From Lachnospiraceae bacterium (GTDB lineage: Bacteria > Bacillota > Clostridia > Lachnospirales > Lachnospiraceae): a stretch of DNA of 45,985 nt. A program made the translations under genes and the position numbers. The notes below the pieces were generated by a model. That model saw nothing but the letters and a program-made list of their open reading frames with translations, searched no databases and was not told the origin of the DNA. Each line of letters starts with the position of its first letter. The first letter of the stretch is position 1. Positions 8,624-17,500 of this stretch are shown one piece after another. The stretch lies in the NCBI GenBank assembly GCA_014804425.1, contig JAAUZV010000003.1:55239-101223 (forward strand), given 5' to 3'.

Positions 8624-9868
8624 CTAATTCGGAATGTCACAAAATCCTGTACAATATAAATCCTGCGTTTTCGCTCCCCGTTCTTCCATGTACTGCCTGA
8701 ATTGCCTCACTTGTTCGGTATAATCTTTCGTTTTCCCTTCTTCTACATCTTGTAAATACGAATCAAATGAGTAACCTTGAAAAATACTTCTGGTTGCCAT
8801 ATGACAGGGAACCACTTCCCCCTCTTCCGTGATAACAATCGTTAGTTTTCCCGCCTGACACTGAAAATCCTCTCCAAGTATCGGCGTAAATGATGTTATG
8901 TCCCCCATTCTTACAATGTCAATTTTATTTTTATACTTTTCCCGCAGCTCCAATACTTTCTCTCTTATCAACTTGTGAATTTCACTATCAAATATAAACT
9001 GCTTGTTGTTTGGCTGTAGTCGGCCAAGCGGTGCTGAAATTCCAAACATCATAGTAGCAGCTCCCATTTCAATTGCTTTTTTTACATAATATTCTAATTC
9101 GCCCAAATTATCACGCGTAACAATTGTTGTCAAAGAAACGTCTACATGATTGTCCGCCAGTTTGGATAGGGTATGGAAAACTTTACCATAAGCATCCTTC
9201 ACACCAGTAAAACGATAATAACCATTCTCATCATATCCGTATAATGATATCTGTACCCCCTTTAGCGAAGCGATCACATCCATTGGTATGTCAGATAAAT
9301 AATACCCATTCGTCAATAAATATGTATTAAAATTTTGACCTGCTAAAGTCAAGAACTGTTCAATACTAGAATTACAGCAAGGCTCTCCTCCGGTTATTAT
9401 CATATTTGTAGCTTTTTGCTTCATTGCATTAACAATTCTCTCAAATTTGTTTACAGAAAGCTCCTTCCCACCTATATTTGCATTTTTATAGCAATGAGGG
9501 CATCGAAAATTGCATTTGTTCGTTGCTTCAATCATGATCCAATCTGGATAAGGTTTACCACGTTCGCCCGATATTTTCAATTTACTCTCCGCTTTATTTT
9601 CATGAAATATAATGATCTCTTTTTCAACCAAATGACCTAATAATGCGCGATATAATTCTTTATTCTTTTCCGTATCTTCTATTCTGAAACTTTTCAAAAC
9701 AATTTGGTATAATTCTTCTTTTGTATGCGAGCCATCCGCCAACAATACCAGCATTTCCTGTAATGGATTTAACTGTACATAGTCGAACATGCCGTTTCTG
9801 ACCAAAAGCCGCTCTCCAAAATAATGGTATTGACTTTTGGGATTATTTTTTACATAACTTTTATCCAT
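8624..9868 (-). CDS. Radical SAM peptide maturase with PqqD-like N-terminal domain and short SPASM-like C-terminus
   Basis: 414 residues. Residues 15-90 resemble a PqqD-like RiPP recognition element (LNPLQEMLVLLADGSHTKEE, then a winged-helix pattern), which in this enzyme class binds precursor leaders. The radical SAM core starts at about 110, with the 4Fe-4S motif CNFRCPHC (Cys119, 123, 126) and a GGEP motif at 160-163. The C-terminal part has CQAG (Cys337), EGEVVPC (Cys355) and CTGFC (Cys406, 410), and then ends after four residues. This is fewer than the seven Cys of a full SPASM domain. AAGGAGACACGA precedes the ATG. The gene is markedly A+T-richer than the flanking metabolic genes. The upstream 31-codon peptide is its probable substrate. 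Confidence 0.88.
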   Translation of the reverse strand: MDKSYVKNNPKSQYHYFGERLLVRNGMFDYVQLNPLQEMLVLLADGSHTKEELYQIVLKSFRIEDTEKNKELYRALLGHLVEKEIIIFHENKAESKLKISGERGKPYPDWIMIEATNKCNFRCPHCYKNANIGGKELSVNKFERIVNAMKQKATNMIITGGEPCCNSSIEQFLTLAGQNFNTYLLTNGYYLSDIPMDVIASLKGVQISLYGYDENGYYRFTGVKDAYGKVFHTLSKLADNHVDVSLTTIVTRDNLGELEYYVKKAIEMGAATMMFGISAPLGRLQPNNKQFIFDSEIHKLIREKVLELREKYKNKIDIVRMGDITSFTPILGEDFQCQAGKLTIVITEEGEVVPCHMATRSIFQGYSFDSYLQDVEEGKTKDYTEQVRQFRQYMEERGAKTQDLYCTGFCDIPN

Positions 9869-9967
9869 TCGTGTCTCCTTGCATAAAAATATTTGTTTGA
9901 TTCAATATTCCGATGACCAACACTCTCAATATTTTATATTAGATTTTATTTAATGGCTCTTAAAAAT

Positions 9968-10025
9968 AAGAAAGCTATAAAGTCTAACTTTTCAAACTGT
10001 CTGGACTAGACCTTATAGCTTTCTT
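9968..10025. terminator. Strong hairpin between peptide gene and maturase gene (terminator/attenuator)
   Basis: AAGAAAGCTATAAAGTCTA (9968-9986) pairs with TAGACCTTATAGCTTTCTT (10007-10025) over 19 positions with one G-U pair or mismatch. The loop is 20 bases. Read leftward the stem is followed by ATTTTTA; read rightward it ends in TTTCTTTTT, so it could stop transcription both ways. It begins 7 bases after the peptide stop codon. Partial readthrough would give much more peptide mRNA than maturase mRNA, as is common in RiPP operons. Confidence 0.85.
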
Positions 10026-10032
10026 TTTCGGA

Positions 10033-10128
10033 TTATGATGTTACTACATAACTACAACATGTTCCTTTTGCACACGTTCTAATTATTTTGGTCGATTCCA
10101 GTGCATACTGCTCAAATAACTCCTGCAT
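10033..10128 (-). CDS. Short Cys-containing peptide, candidate RiPP precursor
   Basis: 31 codons, read directly from the sequence; too short for routine ORF calling. AAAGGAGGTG ends 7 bases before the ATG at 10128. The N-terminal half (MQELFEQYALESTKIIRT) is hydrophilic, has acidic residues and looks like a short leader. The C-terminal half is TCAKGTCCSYVVTS, with three Cys (residues 19, 24 and 25), then TAA. Two in-frame ATGs upstream would give 39 or 43 residues but lack ribosome-binding sites. The gene has its own promoter, a terminator directly downstream, then a radical SAM maturase and an exporter. No double-Gly cleavage site is present. I do not recognise the family; a sactipeptide-like, ranthipeptide-like or other Cys-crosslinked product is possible. 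It lacks the acidic tail expected of an AgrD peptide. Confidence 0.72.
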   Translation of the reverse strand: MQELFEQYALESTKIIRTCAKGTCCSYVVTS

Positions 10129-10202
10129 TTGCCGCACCTCCTTTCCATCCATCTGGCGACTCATAATATAAAGCATATTAAATAGTATTAAGATTATAAT
10201 GC

Positions 10203-10232
10203 ATTCTACACCCGTAATCTGCTTTCTGTCAA
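10203..10232 (-). promoter_or_regulatory. Sigma-A-type promoter of the peptide/maturase/exporter unit
   Basis: Read leftward, a perfect TTGACA (10232-10227) is followed after 18 bases by TAGAAT (10208-10203). Transcription would start near 10196, giving an untranslated leader of about 70 bases before the peptide ATG. This is one of the best vegetative promoter matches in the window, consistent with high expression of a short peptide. Confidence 0.75.
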
Positions 10233-10384
10233 CTTGTTTTTTAATTTAATAATACTTACTTGAATCTTCCCTCGCTTAAGGCTATTGTGATTTCAAAAAT
10301 CTTCCCTTTCCTCAATCAGCCATTGCCATATCTGCCCGATTACCGGTATCTCTCCCTCATATTACTCCAAAAAGCCCAAACATA
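10233..10384. other. A+T-rich stretch upstream of the peptide promoter
   Basis: Together with the promoter and leader this makes a 328-base gap between the peptide gene and the isomerase gene. I see no gene in it in either direction. It could hold regulatory sites for the cassette, but no clear symmetry was found. Confidence 0.5.
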
Positions 10385-10412
10385 AAAGAGCGCCGCTTAC
10401 GCAACGCCCTTT
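10385..10412 (-). terminator. Intrinsic terminator after the isomerase gene
   Basis: Read leftward, AAAGGGCGTTGC (10412-10401) pairs with GCGGCGCTCTTT (10396-10385) over 12 positions including three G-U pairs, closed by a GTAA tetraloop and followed by TATG. It separates the sugar cassette from the RiPP-like cassette. Confidence 0.8.
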
Positions 10413-10456
10413 TGCAATTCTTTTTATGTGTTATCAACCAATTTGCAGCTCATTTT

Positions 10457-11941
10457 TTAGAACGGATTCTCCGTCGGGTACTTCGCATGCGCCGGCTGAT
10501 TGTAGCCGATCTCCTCAGGAAGGATGCCGATATACTTAAACACCTCGTAAAGCGCCTTGCCGTGATGTCCGAACGCAACCGCTCCGTGGTGCGGATAATT
10601 CTTCTCGATCAAAACGTGGCGGTAGAATCTGCCCATCTCCTTAATGGCAAATACGCCGATGGAGCCGAAGGACTTTGTCGCAACCGGAAGAACTTCGCCC
10701 TCCGCCACATATGCGCGGAGAATGTTGTCCGCGGTGGACTGCACGCGGAAGAACGTGATCTCGCCCGGCGCAATATCTCCCTCGAGCGTACCGTTCGTAA
10801 CCTCCTCGGGAAGGCTTCTTGCCATGATCTTCTGATTCTTCATCTCACATGCCGCGAGCTTGCTGGAGCAGGTATTTCCGCAATGGAATCCCATGAACGT
10901 ATCCTTATGCGTATAATCAAACTTGCCCTCGATTGCCTCCTGATACATATCCGCAGGAACGGAATTGTTAATATCGAGAAGCGTTACCGCATCCTGGCTG
11001 ACACAGGTTCCGATGAACTCGCTTAATACGCCGTAAATATCTACCTCACACGATACCGGAATACCGCGTCCCGTTAAACGGCTGTTAACATAGCAGGGAA
11101 CAAAGCCGAACTGCGTCTGGAATGCCGGCCAGCACTTTCCTGCGATCGCAACATATTTCCGGTAACCCTTATGCGCTTCTACCCAGTCAAGCAGCGTCAG
11201 CTCATACTGCGCAAGCTTCGGCAGCACTTCGGATTTCTTATTTCCGGCGCCAAGCTCCTTTTCCATATCCGCTACAACCTCAGGGATACGCGGGTCATTG
11301 TCATGCTTATGATATGCCTCAAACAGATCCAGCTCGGAATTTTCCTCGATCTCAACACCAAGGTTATAAAGCTGCTTGATCGGCGCATTACATGCGAGGA
11401 AGTTTAACGGTCTCGGTCCGAAGCTGATGATCTTTAAGTTCTTTAATCCATCCACCGCGCATGCGATCGGAACGAACTCATGGATCATATCCGCGCACTC
11501 CTCAGCGGTGCCGACCGGATACTCGGGAATATATGCCTTGATATTGCGAAGCTTCAGGTTGTAGCTTGCATTCAGCATACCGCAGTATGCGTCTCCACGT
11601 CCGTCCATCAAGTCTGCCTGTGACTCCTCAGCCGCTGCGCAGAACATCACCGGTCCGTCAAAATGCTTTGCCAAAAGCGTCTCGGAAATTTCCGGTCCGA
11701 AATTGCCAAGGTATACGCAAAGCGCGTTACAGCCTGCTTTTTTCACATCTTCAAGCGCCTGCACCATATGGATCTCACTCTCAACGATGCAAACCGGGCA
11801 CTCATAAATATCCTCTTTGCCGTACTTCTTTTCATATGCGGCTACAAGCGCCTTCCTTCTGTTCACCGATAACGACTCCGGAAAACAGTCACGGCTGACT
11901 GCGACAATACCGATCTTTACTGTTGGTGTGTTGTTCATCAT
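10457..11941 (-). CDS. L-fucose/L-arabinose isomerase family protein
   Basis: 494 residues. It belongs to the fucose isomerase superfamily of Mn-dependent aldose-ketose isomerases. The fold pattern is visible in an N-terminal Rossmann-like half (KIGIVAVSRDCFPESL; YLGNFGPEISETLLAKHF) and a C-terminal catalytic half. Candidate metal ligands are Glu in SCEVDIYG, Asp in TLLDINNSVP and a His in AFGHHGKALYEVF. GGGAGG precedes two adjacent ATGs by about 10 bases; the first is used here. Upstream in the same direction are a DUF4867-like gene and a xylulokinase-like kinase, so isomerisation to a ketose followed by phosphorylation is a reasonable joint role. The true substrate (L-fucose, D-arabinose, L-arabinose or another) cannot be read off. 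Confidence 0.85.
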   Translation of the reverse strand: MMNNTPTVKIGIVAVSRDCFPESLSVNRRKALVAAYEKKYGKEDIYECPVCIVESEIHMVQALEDVKKAGCNALCVYLGNFGPEISETLLAKHFDGPVMFCAAAEESQADLMDGRGDAYCGMLNASYNLKLRNIKAYIPEYPVGTAEECADMIHEFVPIACAVDGLKNLKIISFGPRPLNFLACNAPIKQLYNLGVEIEENSELDLFEAYHKHDNDPRIPEVVADMEKELGAGNKKSEVLPKLAQYELTLLDWVEAHKGYRKYVAIAGKCWPAFQTQFGFVPCYVNSRLTGRGIPVSCEVDIYGVLSEFIGTCVSQDAVTLLDINNSVPADMYQEAIEGKFDYTHKDTFMGFHCGNTCSSKLAACEMKNQKIMARSLPEEVTNGTLEGDIAPGEITFFRVQSTADNILRAYVAEGEVLPVATKSFGSIGVFAIKEMGRFYRHVLIEKNYPHHGAVAFGHHGKALYEVFKYIGILPEEIGYNQPAHAKYPTENPF

Positions 11942-12039
11942 TGTTTGGTTTCCTCCCTTATCATTTTGATTTTACTATTACCCATAACCGCTGTTTCCGC
12001 GGCAAATGTTCTGTCGGACAAAAACCATGTCTTTCAAAT

Positions 12040-12068
12040 ATTATATCTCAAAACACCCGGTTCGTCCA
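12040..12068 (-). promoter_or_regulatory. Putative promoter of the isomerase gene
   Basis: Read leftward, TGGACG (12068-12063) and a perfect TATAAT (12045-12040) are separated by 17 bases, about 100 bases upstream of the isomerase start. The isomerase can therefore be expressed apart from the upstream DUF4867 and kinase genes. Confidence 0.6.
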
Positions 12069-12173
12069 TATGTATTTTAACGAGTTCTATATTGTTTCAC
12101 TTTTCGCTTAACATATTTCATGATACCGCACCCTGCCCCAAAAAAAGAATCTGCTGCATCACATGTCAGCGAA

Positions 12174-12797
12174 TCACTCGTCAATATTTAAATTTTTGCC
12201 GATCAGACCGATATGTGCGCCTTCCGGCAGTCCGCCCTCGGCATGCCCGATCAGCCACTTGTTTGTCGCGGTGATGAGGTTGTCTTCCCATCCTTCATGC
12301 TTCTTCTCAAGCGGATAATTCGTCCCCTTCGGGAGTACGATCCCGACCTTGAAGCCCTTACCGTTCTGATTGCACGGCGCATAATGCAGCGTGGTCGCAT
12401 AAATCTCGACCGCCGTTCCTGCCGGAACGAGAAACGCCTCGATCAGCGAGGTATCATATGTAAAATCATCCGTAATGTCCTGCTGCGCGCCGACCATAAG
12501 AATCGCGTCCGTCGCCGCGACATTGATCTCCGAGCTTCTGTGATATTCCAACGCATTCAGCATCGCATTATGTCCATTGCAATATCCGATCTCGATCGGC
12601 AATTCTCCGTACAGCTTTGCGCTGATCTGCGCTGCCGCGTCAAGCGCCTCTAACTCCGGAATGGACGGCTCGTACGCCACACCGTCGGGAAGCGGTGTGA
12701 TCTCATTGATCTTGTCCACAAGCTCCGTAAAATCAATTCCCTCCACCTTCCGTCCGTATTTGCGAAATGCGGGATCGCTAATCTGTAAAACCTTCAT
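12174..12797 (-). CDS. DUF4867-like protein of a sugar cassette
   Basis: 207 residues from the ATG at 12797, which follows AAAGGAGCAGGAAG; the longer open frame upstream has an unlikely basic sequence. The protein is soluble. The middle has a likely beta-barrel: HRSSEINVAATDAILMVG, then FLVPAGTAVEIYATTLHYAP and KVGIVLPKGTNYPL. This is reminiscent of cupin-type sugar isomerases such as KduI/IolB-like enzymes. I recognise it as the DUF4867 type from memory. It sits 34 bases after the xylulokinase-like gene and before the fucose-isomerase-family gene, so a role in the same sugar route (isomerase or mutarotase) is inferred, not shown. Confidence 0.7.
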   Translation of the reverse strand: MKVLQISDPAFRKYGRKVEGIDFTELVDKINEITPLPDGVAYEPSIPELEALDAAAQISAKLYGELPIEIGYCNGHNAMLNALEYHRSSEINVAATDAILMVGAQQDITDDFTYDTSLIEAFLVPAGTAVEIYATTLHYAPCNQNGKGFKVGIVLPKGTNYPLEKKHEGWEDNLITATNKWLIGHAEGGLPEGAHIGLIGKNLNIDE

Positions 12798-12831
12798 CTT
12801 CCTGCTCCTTTCCTTACTGCCACTGCACTTT

Positions 12832-14310
12832 TTATTCTTTATCCGCCAGCGCTGAAAACAGCTCCTTACATGCCGGATAAATCTGCTTGAATTTCCGGTA
12901 ACGCTCCTCATATTTTGCAACAAGCTCCGGTTCCGGCTCCACTGTGTCTACCACTTTGACAAGCTGCTCCGCGATCTCCTCGACGCCCGCGTATTCGCCG
13001 CAGGCAACCGCGGCAAGCATCGCGCCGCCCATTGCCGGTCCTTCTTCGCTTTCAATAACGTCAACCTTGATACCGAGCACATTCGCAATGATCTTTTTCC
13101 AGAGAGGGCTCTTCGCGCCGCCGCCGCAGATCTTTGTCCGTTCGATCGTCACGCCGAGCGCCTTTGCCACCTCAAACGAATCTCGGAGTGCAAACGCAAC
13201 GCCCTCTAAGACTGCCTGCGTCATATCCGCGCGGGACGTATCCATGGTCAGTCCGATAAATGTTCCTCTCGCGTCGGGATCATTGTGCGGGGAGCGCTCC
13301 CCCATGAGATACGGCAGGAAATAAACATGATTCTCGCCGAGCTTCGCAATCTGCTTTTGCTCCTCTGCATAATCCTTCGTTCCGATAATATCGTCCATCC
13401 ACCATTTATTGCAGGAAGCCGCGCTTAACATGCATCCCATCAGATGATAATGTCCGTCCGCATGCCCGAACGCATGCAGCGCATTAAATTTATCCACGCC
13501 GAAGTCTTTCATGGAAATGAAGATCGTGCCGCTCGTGCCAAGCGAAATATTGCATCTTCCGTCGCCGACCGTTCCCGTCCCGACGGCAGCCGCCGCATTA
13601 TCGCCCGCGCCTGCTGCCACTTTCACGTTTTCGGAAAGTCCGAGCTGCTTTGCAACGTCGGGCAGCAGCGTGCCGACGCACTCATAGCTCTCATACACCT
13701 GCGCCATCATATCTAATGTCACGCCGCAGATGTCCAGCATTTCTTTTGACCAGCAACGGTTTTTGACGTCAAACAACAGCATGCCGGACGCATCGGATAC
13801 GTCCGTACAGTGCGTGCCCGTCAGCCGGTAAGCAAGGTAATCCTTCGGCAGCATGATTTTTCGAATGCGCGCGAAATTTTCAGGTTCCTTGTTTTTGACC
13901 CACAACAGCTTCGGCGCCGTAAATCCCGTAAACGAAATATTCGCCGTGTAACGCGATAAGGTTTCCTTACCGATCGTCTGATTTAAATAATCATTTTCCT
14001 CATAGGTTCTGCCGTCATTCCAAAGAATCGCCGGTCGGATCACGCGATCCTGCTCGTCCAAAATGACAAGTCCGTGCATCTGACCGCCGAAGCTGATCCC
14101 TGCAACCTGCGATCTGTCACAGCCGTCAAGCAGCTCCGAGAGTCCCTCCATGCTTTTTTCATACCAATCCTCCGGTTTTTGCTCCGACCAGCCCGGATGC
14201 GGAAAATATAACGGATACTCCTTGGAAACGATTTTTTTGATCTCACCTTTTTCGTCCATCAGCAGCAGCTTGACTGCCGAGGTTCCCAGATCAATACCGA
14301 CATAATACAT
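12832..14310 (-). CDS. xylB: Xylulokinase-like FGGY carbohydrate kinase
   Basis: 492 residues from the ATG at 14310, behind AAGGGAGAGG. It has both FGGY domains: N-terminal YVGIDLGTSAVKLLLMD phosphate loop, GISFGGQMHGLVILD substrate region, and C-terminal GAGDNAAAAVGTGTV and CGGGAKSPLWKKI adenosine region. The FGGQMHG and DGRTYEEN motifs are typical of xylulokinases, which phosphorylate D-xylulose to enter the pentose phosphate route. The partner isomerase downstream is of the fucose type rather than XylA, so another ketose (D-ribulose or L-fuculose) is possible. The gene probably starts a transcription unit from the promoter at 14408-14436. Confidence 0.85.
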   Translation of the reverse strand: MYYVGIDLGTSAVKLLLMDEKGEIKKIVSKEYPLYFPHPGWSEQKPEDWYEKSMEGLSELLDGCDRSQVAGISFGGQMHGLVILDEQDRVIRPAILWNDGRTYEENDYLNQTIGKETLSRYTANISFTGFTAPKLLWVKNKEPENFARIRKIMLPKDYLAYRLTGTHCTDVSDASGMLLFDVKNRCWSKEMLDICGVTLDMMAQVYESYECVGTLLPDVAKQLGLSENVKVAAGAGDNAAAAVGTGTVGDGRCNISLGTSGTIFISMKDFGVDKFNALHAFGHADGHYHLMGCMLSAASCNKWWMDDIIGTKDYAEEQKQIAKLGENHVYFLPYLMGERSPHNDPDARGTFIGLTMDTSRADMTQAVLEGVAFALRDSFEVAKALGVTIERTKICGGGAKSPLWKKIIANVLGIKVDVIESEEGPAMGGAMLAAVACGEYAGVEEIAEQLVKVVDTVEPEPELVAKYEERYRKFKQIYPACKELFSALADKE

Positions 14311-14407
14311 GAATCTGCCTCTCCCTTCCTCATCGTTTGCCTCTGGCACTCACCAAACGCAGTTTCCCATTATCTCCTGCTTTGCCTGCCAAAATTCACC
14401 TGCTTCT

Positions 14408-14436
14408 ATTCTACTAGAAAAGGCGGGGCTTTTCAA
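14408..14436 (-). promoter_or_regulatory. Promoter of the kinase gene, overlapping the mfd terminator
   Basis: Read leftward, TTGAAA (14436-14431), a 17-base spacer and TAGAAT (14413-14408) each match the sigma-A consensus at five of six bases. The -35 lies in the loop of the mfd terminator hairpin and the spacer covers its 3' arm and T-run, so the end of one unit and the start of the next are superimposed. Confidence 0.55.
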
Positions 14437-14452
14437 TGATTCTCCCGCCTTT
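14419..14452 (-). terminator. Intrinsic terminator after mfd
   Basis: Read leftward, AAAGGCGGG (14452-14444) pairs with CCCGCCTTT (14427-14419), with a 16-base loop, followed by TCT. It lies about 80 bases beyond the mfd stop codon. Confidence 0.75.
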
Positions 14453-14533
14453 CATACTGTATTTTTTACACTTCTTTTACGACATTTTTTCTTCCCGCGC
14501 TCTCTTTTGCACGGTCTTTCGCACGATTCCTGC

Positions 14534-17500
14534 CTAATCCTCATAAAGCGCTCTCATGCGCGAAAGCACCTGCTCGCAGACGTCCATTAAGCGGCTCTCA
14601 TCCTTCTCGACGATCCCGATCTTCGGATAGGTGTGGATAAACGCCGGAACGCCCTTTGTCTCGAATTTCAGCGCCCCGTCAAACGAGGTAATAAATTCCG
14701 GCAGCTTCGCGACATTGACCGGCGCCTGCGGCAGCATGGTAATGCGCAGCCTGCCCGCCTCGCCTTTCAGCTCCGTGGCATAAAGCCTGTGCGCCGACGT
14801 GCGGATGAGCGAAATGCGCATGAGATTCTGTGCGGATTTCGGCACCTTCCCGAAACGGTCGCGCAGCTCATCCCGCATATCCTCCGCCTGCTCCTCATTC
14901 TCGATCGCCGCGATCCGCTTATAAATATCCAGCTTCTGTATCTCATTAACGATATAGGACGGCGGGATATAAGCGTCCACATCGAGATCGACCGTCGTCT
15001 GAAAATCGGCGCGCTCGCCCTCCCCTTTCAGCCTTTTGACCGCCTCACCCAGCATTTTACAGTAGAGATCATAACCGACCGCCTCCATATGTCCGTGCTG
15101 TTCCGCACCGAGCAGATTTCCCGCGCCGCGGATCTCTAAGTCGCGCATGGCGATCTTCATGCCGCTTCCCAACTCCGTAAACTCGCGGATCGCCTGCAGG
15201 CGCTTCTCCGCAACCTCTTTTAACAGCTTATCCCTCCGGTACATCAGAAACGCATACGCGGTACGGTTTGACCTTCCCACACGCCCCCGGAGCTGATAAA
15301 GCTGCGCTAAGCCCATCGTGTCGGAATCGTGGATGATCATCGTATTGACATTGGAAATATCCATGCCCGTTTCAATGATCGTCGTGGAAACAAGCACATC
15401 AATCTCGCCGTTAATGAAATCAAACATGATGCGCTCTAAGTCCGTCTCGCGCATCTGCCCGTGCGCATAGGCGATATTCGCCTCCGGCACAAGCGTTTTC
15501 AGCATGTCGGTAATATCGGCAATATTGTGCACGCGGTTATAGACATAATATACCTGACCGCCTCTGGAAAGCTCCCTCACGATCGCCTCCCGCACCATCT
15601 CCTCATTGTATTCCATAACATATGTTTGGATTGGAAGCCGCTCGTTCGGCGCTTCCTCCAACACGCTCATATCGCGGATGCCGATCAGGCTCATATGCAT
15701 TGTCCGTGGGATCGGCGTCGCCGTCAGCGTCATCACATCCACTGTGTTTTTCAGTTTTTTGATCTTTTCCTTATGCGTAACGCCGAAACGCTGCTCCTCA
15801 TCCACAATCAGCAGGCCCAGATCCTTAAACTGCACGTCGGCGGAAAGTACTCTGTGCGTTCCGATCACAATGTCCGCCATACCCGTCCGAAGCGCCTCGA
15901 TCGTTTTCTTCTGCTGCGCCGCGGAGCGAAAGCGGGAAAGCAGCTCGACCCGCACAGGAAATTCCTTCATGCGCTGCACGAACGTATTGTAATGCTGCTG
16001 CGCCAAAATCGTCGTCGGCACGAGATACACAACCTGCTTATTTTCCTGTACCGCCTTAAACGCCGCACGGATGGCGATCTCCGTTTTGCCGTATCCGACA
16101 TCCCCGCAGATCAGACGATCCATGATCTTGTGGCTCTCCATATCTTTTTTTACCGCTTCGATCGCATCTAACTGATCCTGCGTCTCCTCATACGGAAACA
16201 GCTCCTCAAACTCCCTCTGCCATACCGTATCCGCGCCATAGACATAGCCATCCTTCTGCTGCCGCTCGGCATACAGCTCCACAAGATCCTGCGCAACCTG
16301 CGTGACCGCGCCGCGCACGCGGCTCTTTGTCCGCTCCCATTCCGTTGTGCCGAGCTTATTGAGCTTCGGCGTCTTCGCTGCGTCACCCGACGCATACTTC
16401 TGGATCGCGTCCAAGCCCGTCGCCAGCACATAAAGAATACCACCCCCGCCGTACTCGATCTTCATGTAGTCCTTCGTGACCTTATCCATCTCGATCTTTT
16501 CAATACCGCGGTAAATACCGAGTCCGTGATTTTCATGTACCACGTAATCGCCCGCCTTTAAGTCCGAAAAGCTCCTGATCTTCTGACCGTCGTACGCCTT
16601 TTTATATCGTTTTTTCGTCTTATGCGCCGTAAAAATATCATTTTCCGAGAGCACGACAAACTGCAGCTCCGGATATTCAAAGCCTCTGCGCACCGTACCG
16701 CTGACACTCGCGATCTCGCCGCGCTTTAGCTCTTTTTGCAGATCCTCCGTATACCATGCGTTCAATTCCCGCTCCCGCAAGTCCTCGGCAAGGCGCTTCG
16801 CCCTTGTCCTCGACGTCGAAAAAAGCATGACGCGGAATCCCTTTTTATGATACTGCTCCAATTCTTTTACAAGCGTTTCAAAGCTATTATTATAAGAAGC
16901 AACGCCTCTCACCGTAACGGAATATTTGTGCAGGAATTTAACCGGCACATTCTTAAATTCCATCGTGGAAAGCGCCACAACGCCATAACCCGATATTTTT
17001 GCAAATATTTCCTCCACGGACGTTAGGATATTCATCTGCTGCGGCAGAAGATAGCCTTTTTCGGCGCGGTGCATCATGCTCTCCCGAAACTCCAGTTCCA
17101 CCGCATCCGCATGCTCCTTGATCCTTGCCGGTTCATCTAAGACGAGCAGCAGCTTTTTTTTATCAAAAAGCTCCAGCACGCTCACCGCCTCAGGATAAAA
17201 ATAGCGGATATAGCTTTCCATATTGAGAAAGCCCGCCGCGTCCACCGCCGCCGACTCCGTGAGCAGCTCCGTCAGTTCCCGCATCATCACGCGGATACGG
17301 TGCGCTTCTTCCGTTTGAAAACCGCCCCGAAAACGCGCCTCCACCTCATCCGCTTCCCGCTTCATCCGCTCCATGCCCTGCGCTATACGCTCCGGTGTCA
17401 GGATCATTTCCGCCGCCGGATAAATGCGGATCTCCTTCAGGCCCTCAAGGGAACGCTGGCTTAAAATATCAAAGCTTCGTACCGACTCTACTTCCTCGCC

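Noticed and set aside
10033-10128. Reading the short peptide as an AgrD-type quorum-sensing precursor
   Set aside because: There is no AgrB-like membrane protease nearby and no acidic C-terminal tail; the neighbours are a radical SAM enzyme and an exporter.
10412-11026. Long rightward open frames inside the isomerase and other leftward genes
   Set aside because: They lie antisense to well-conserved genes, lack ribosome-binding sites and have arginine- and cysteine-rich shadow composition.
12140-12180. Terminator after the DUF4867 gene
   Set aside because: A T7 run follows a stem of only about four pairs, too weak to call.
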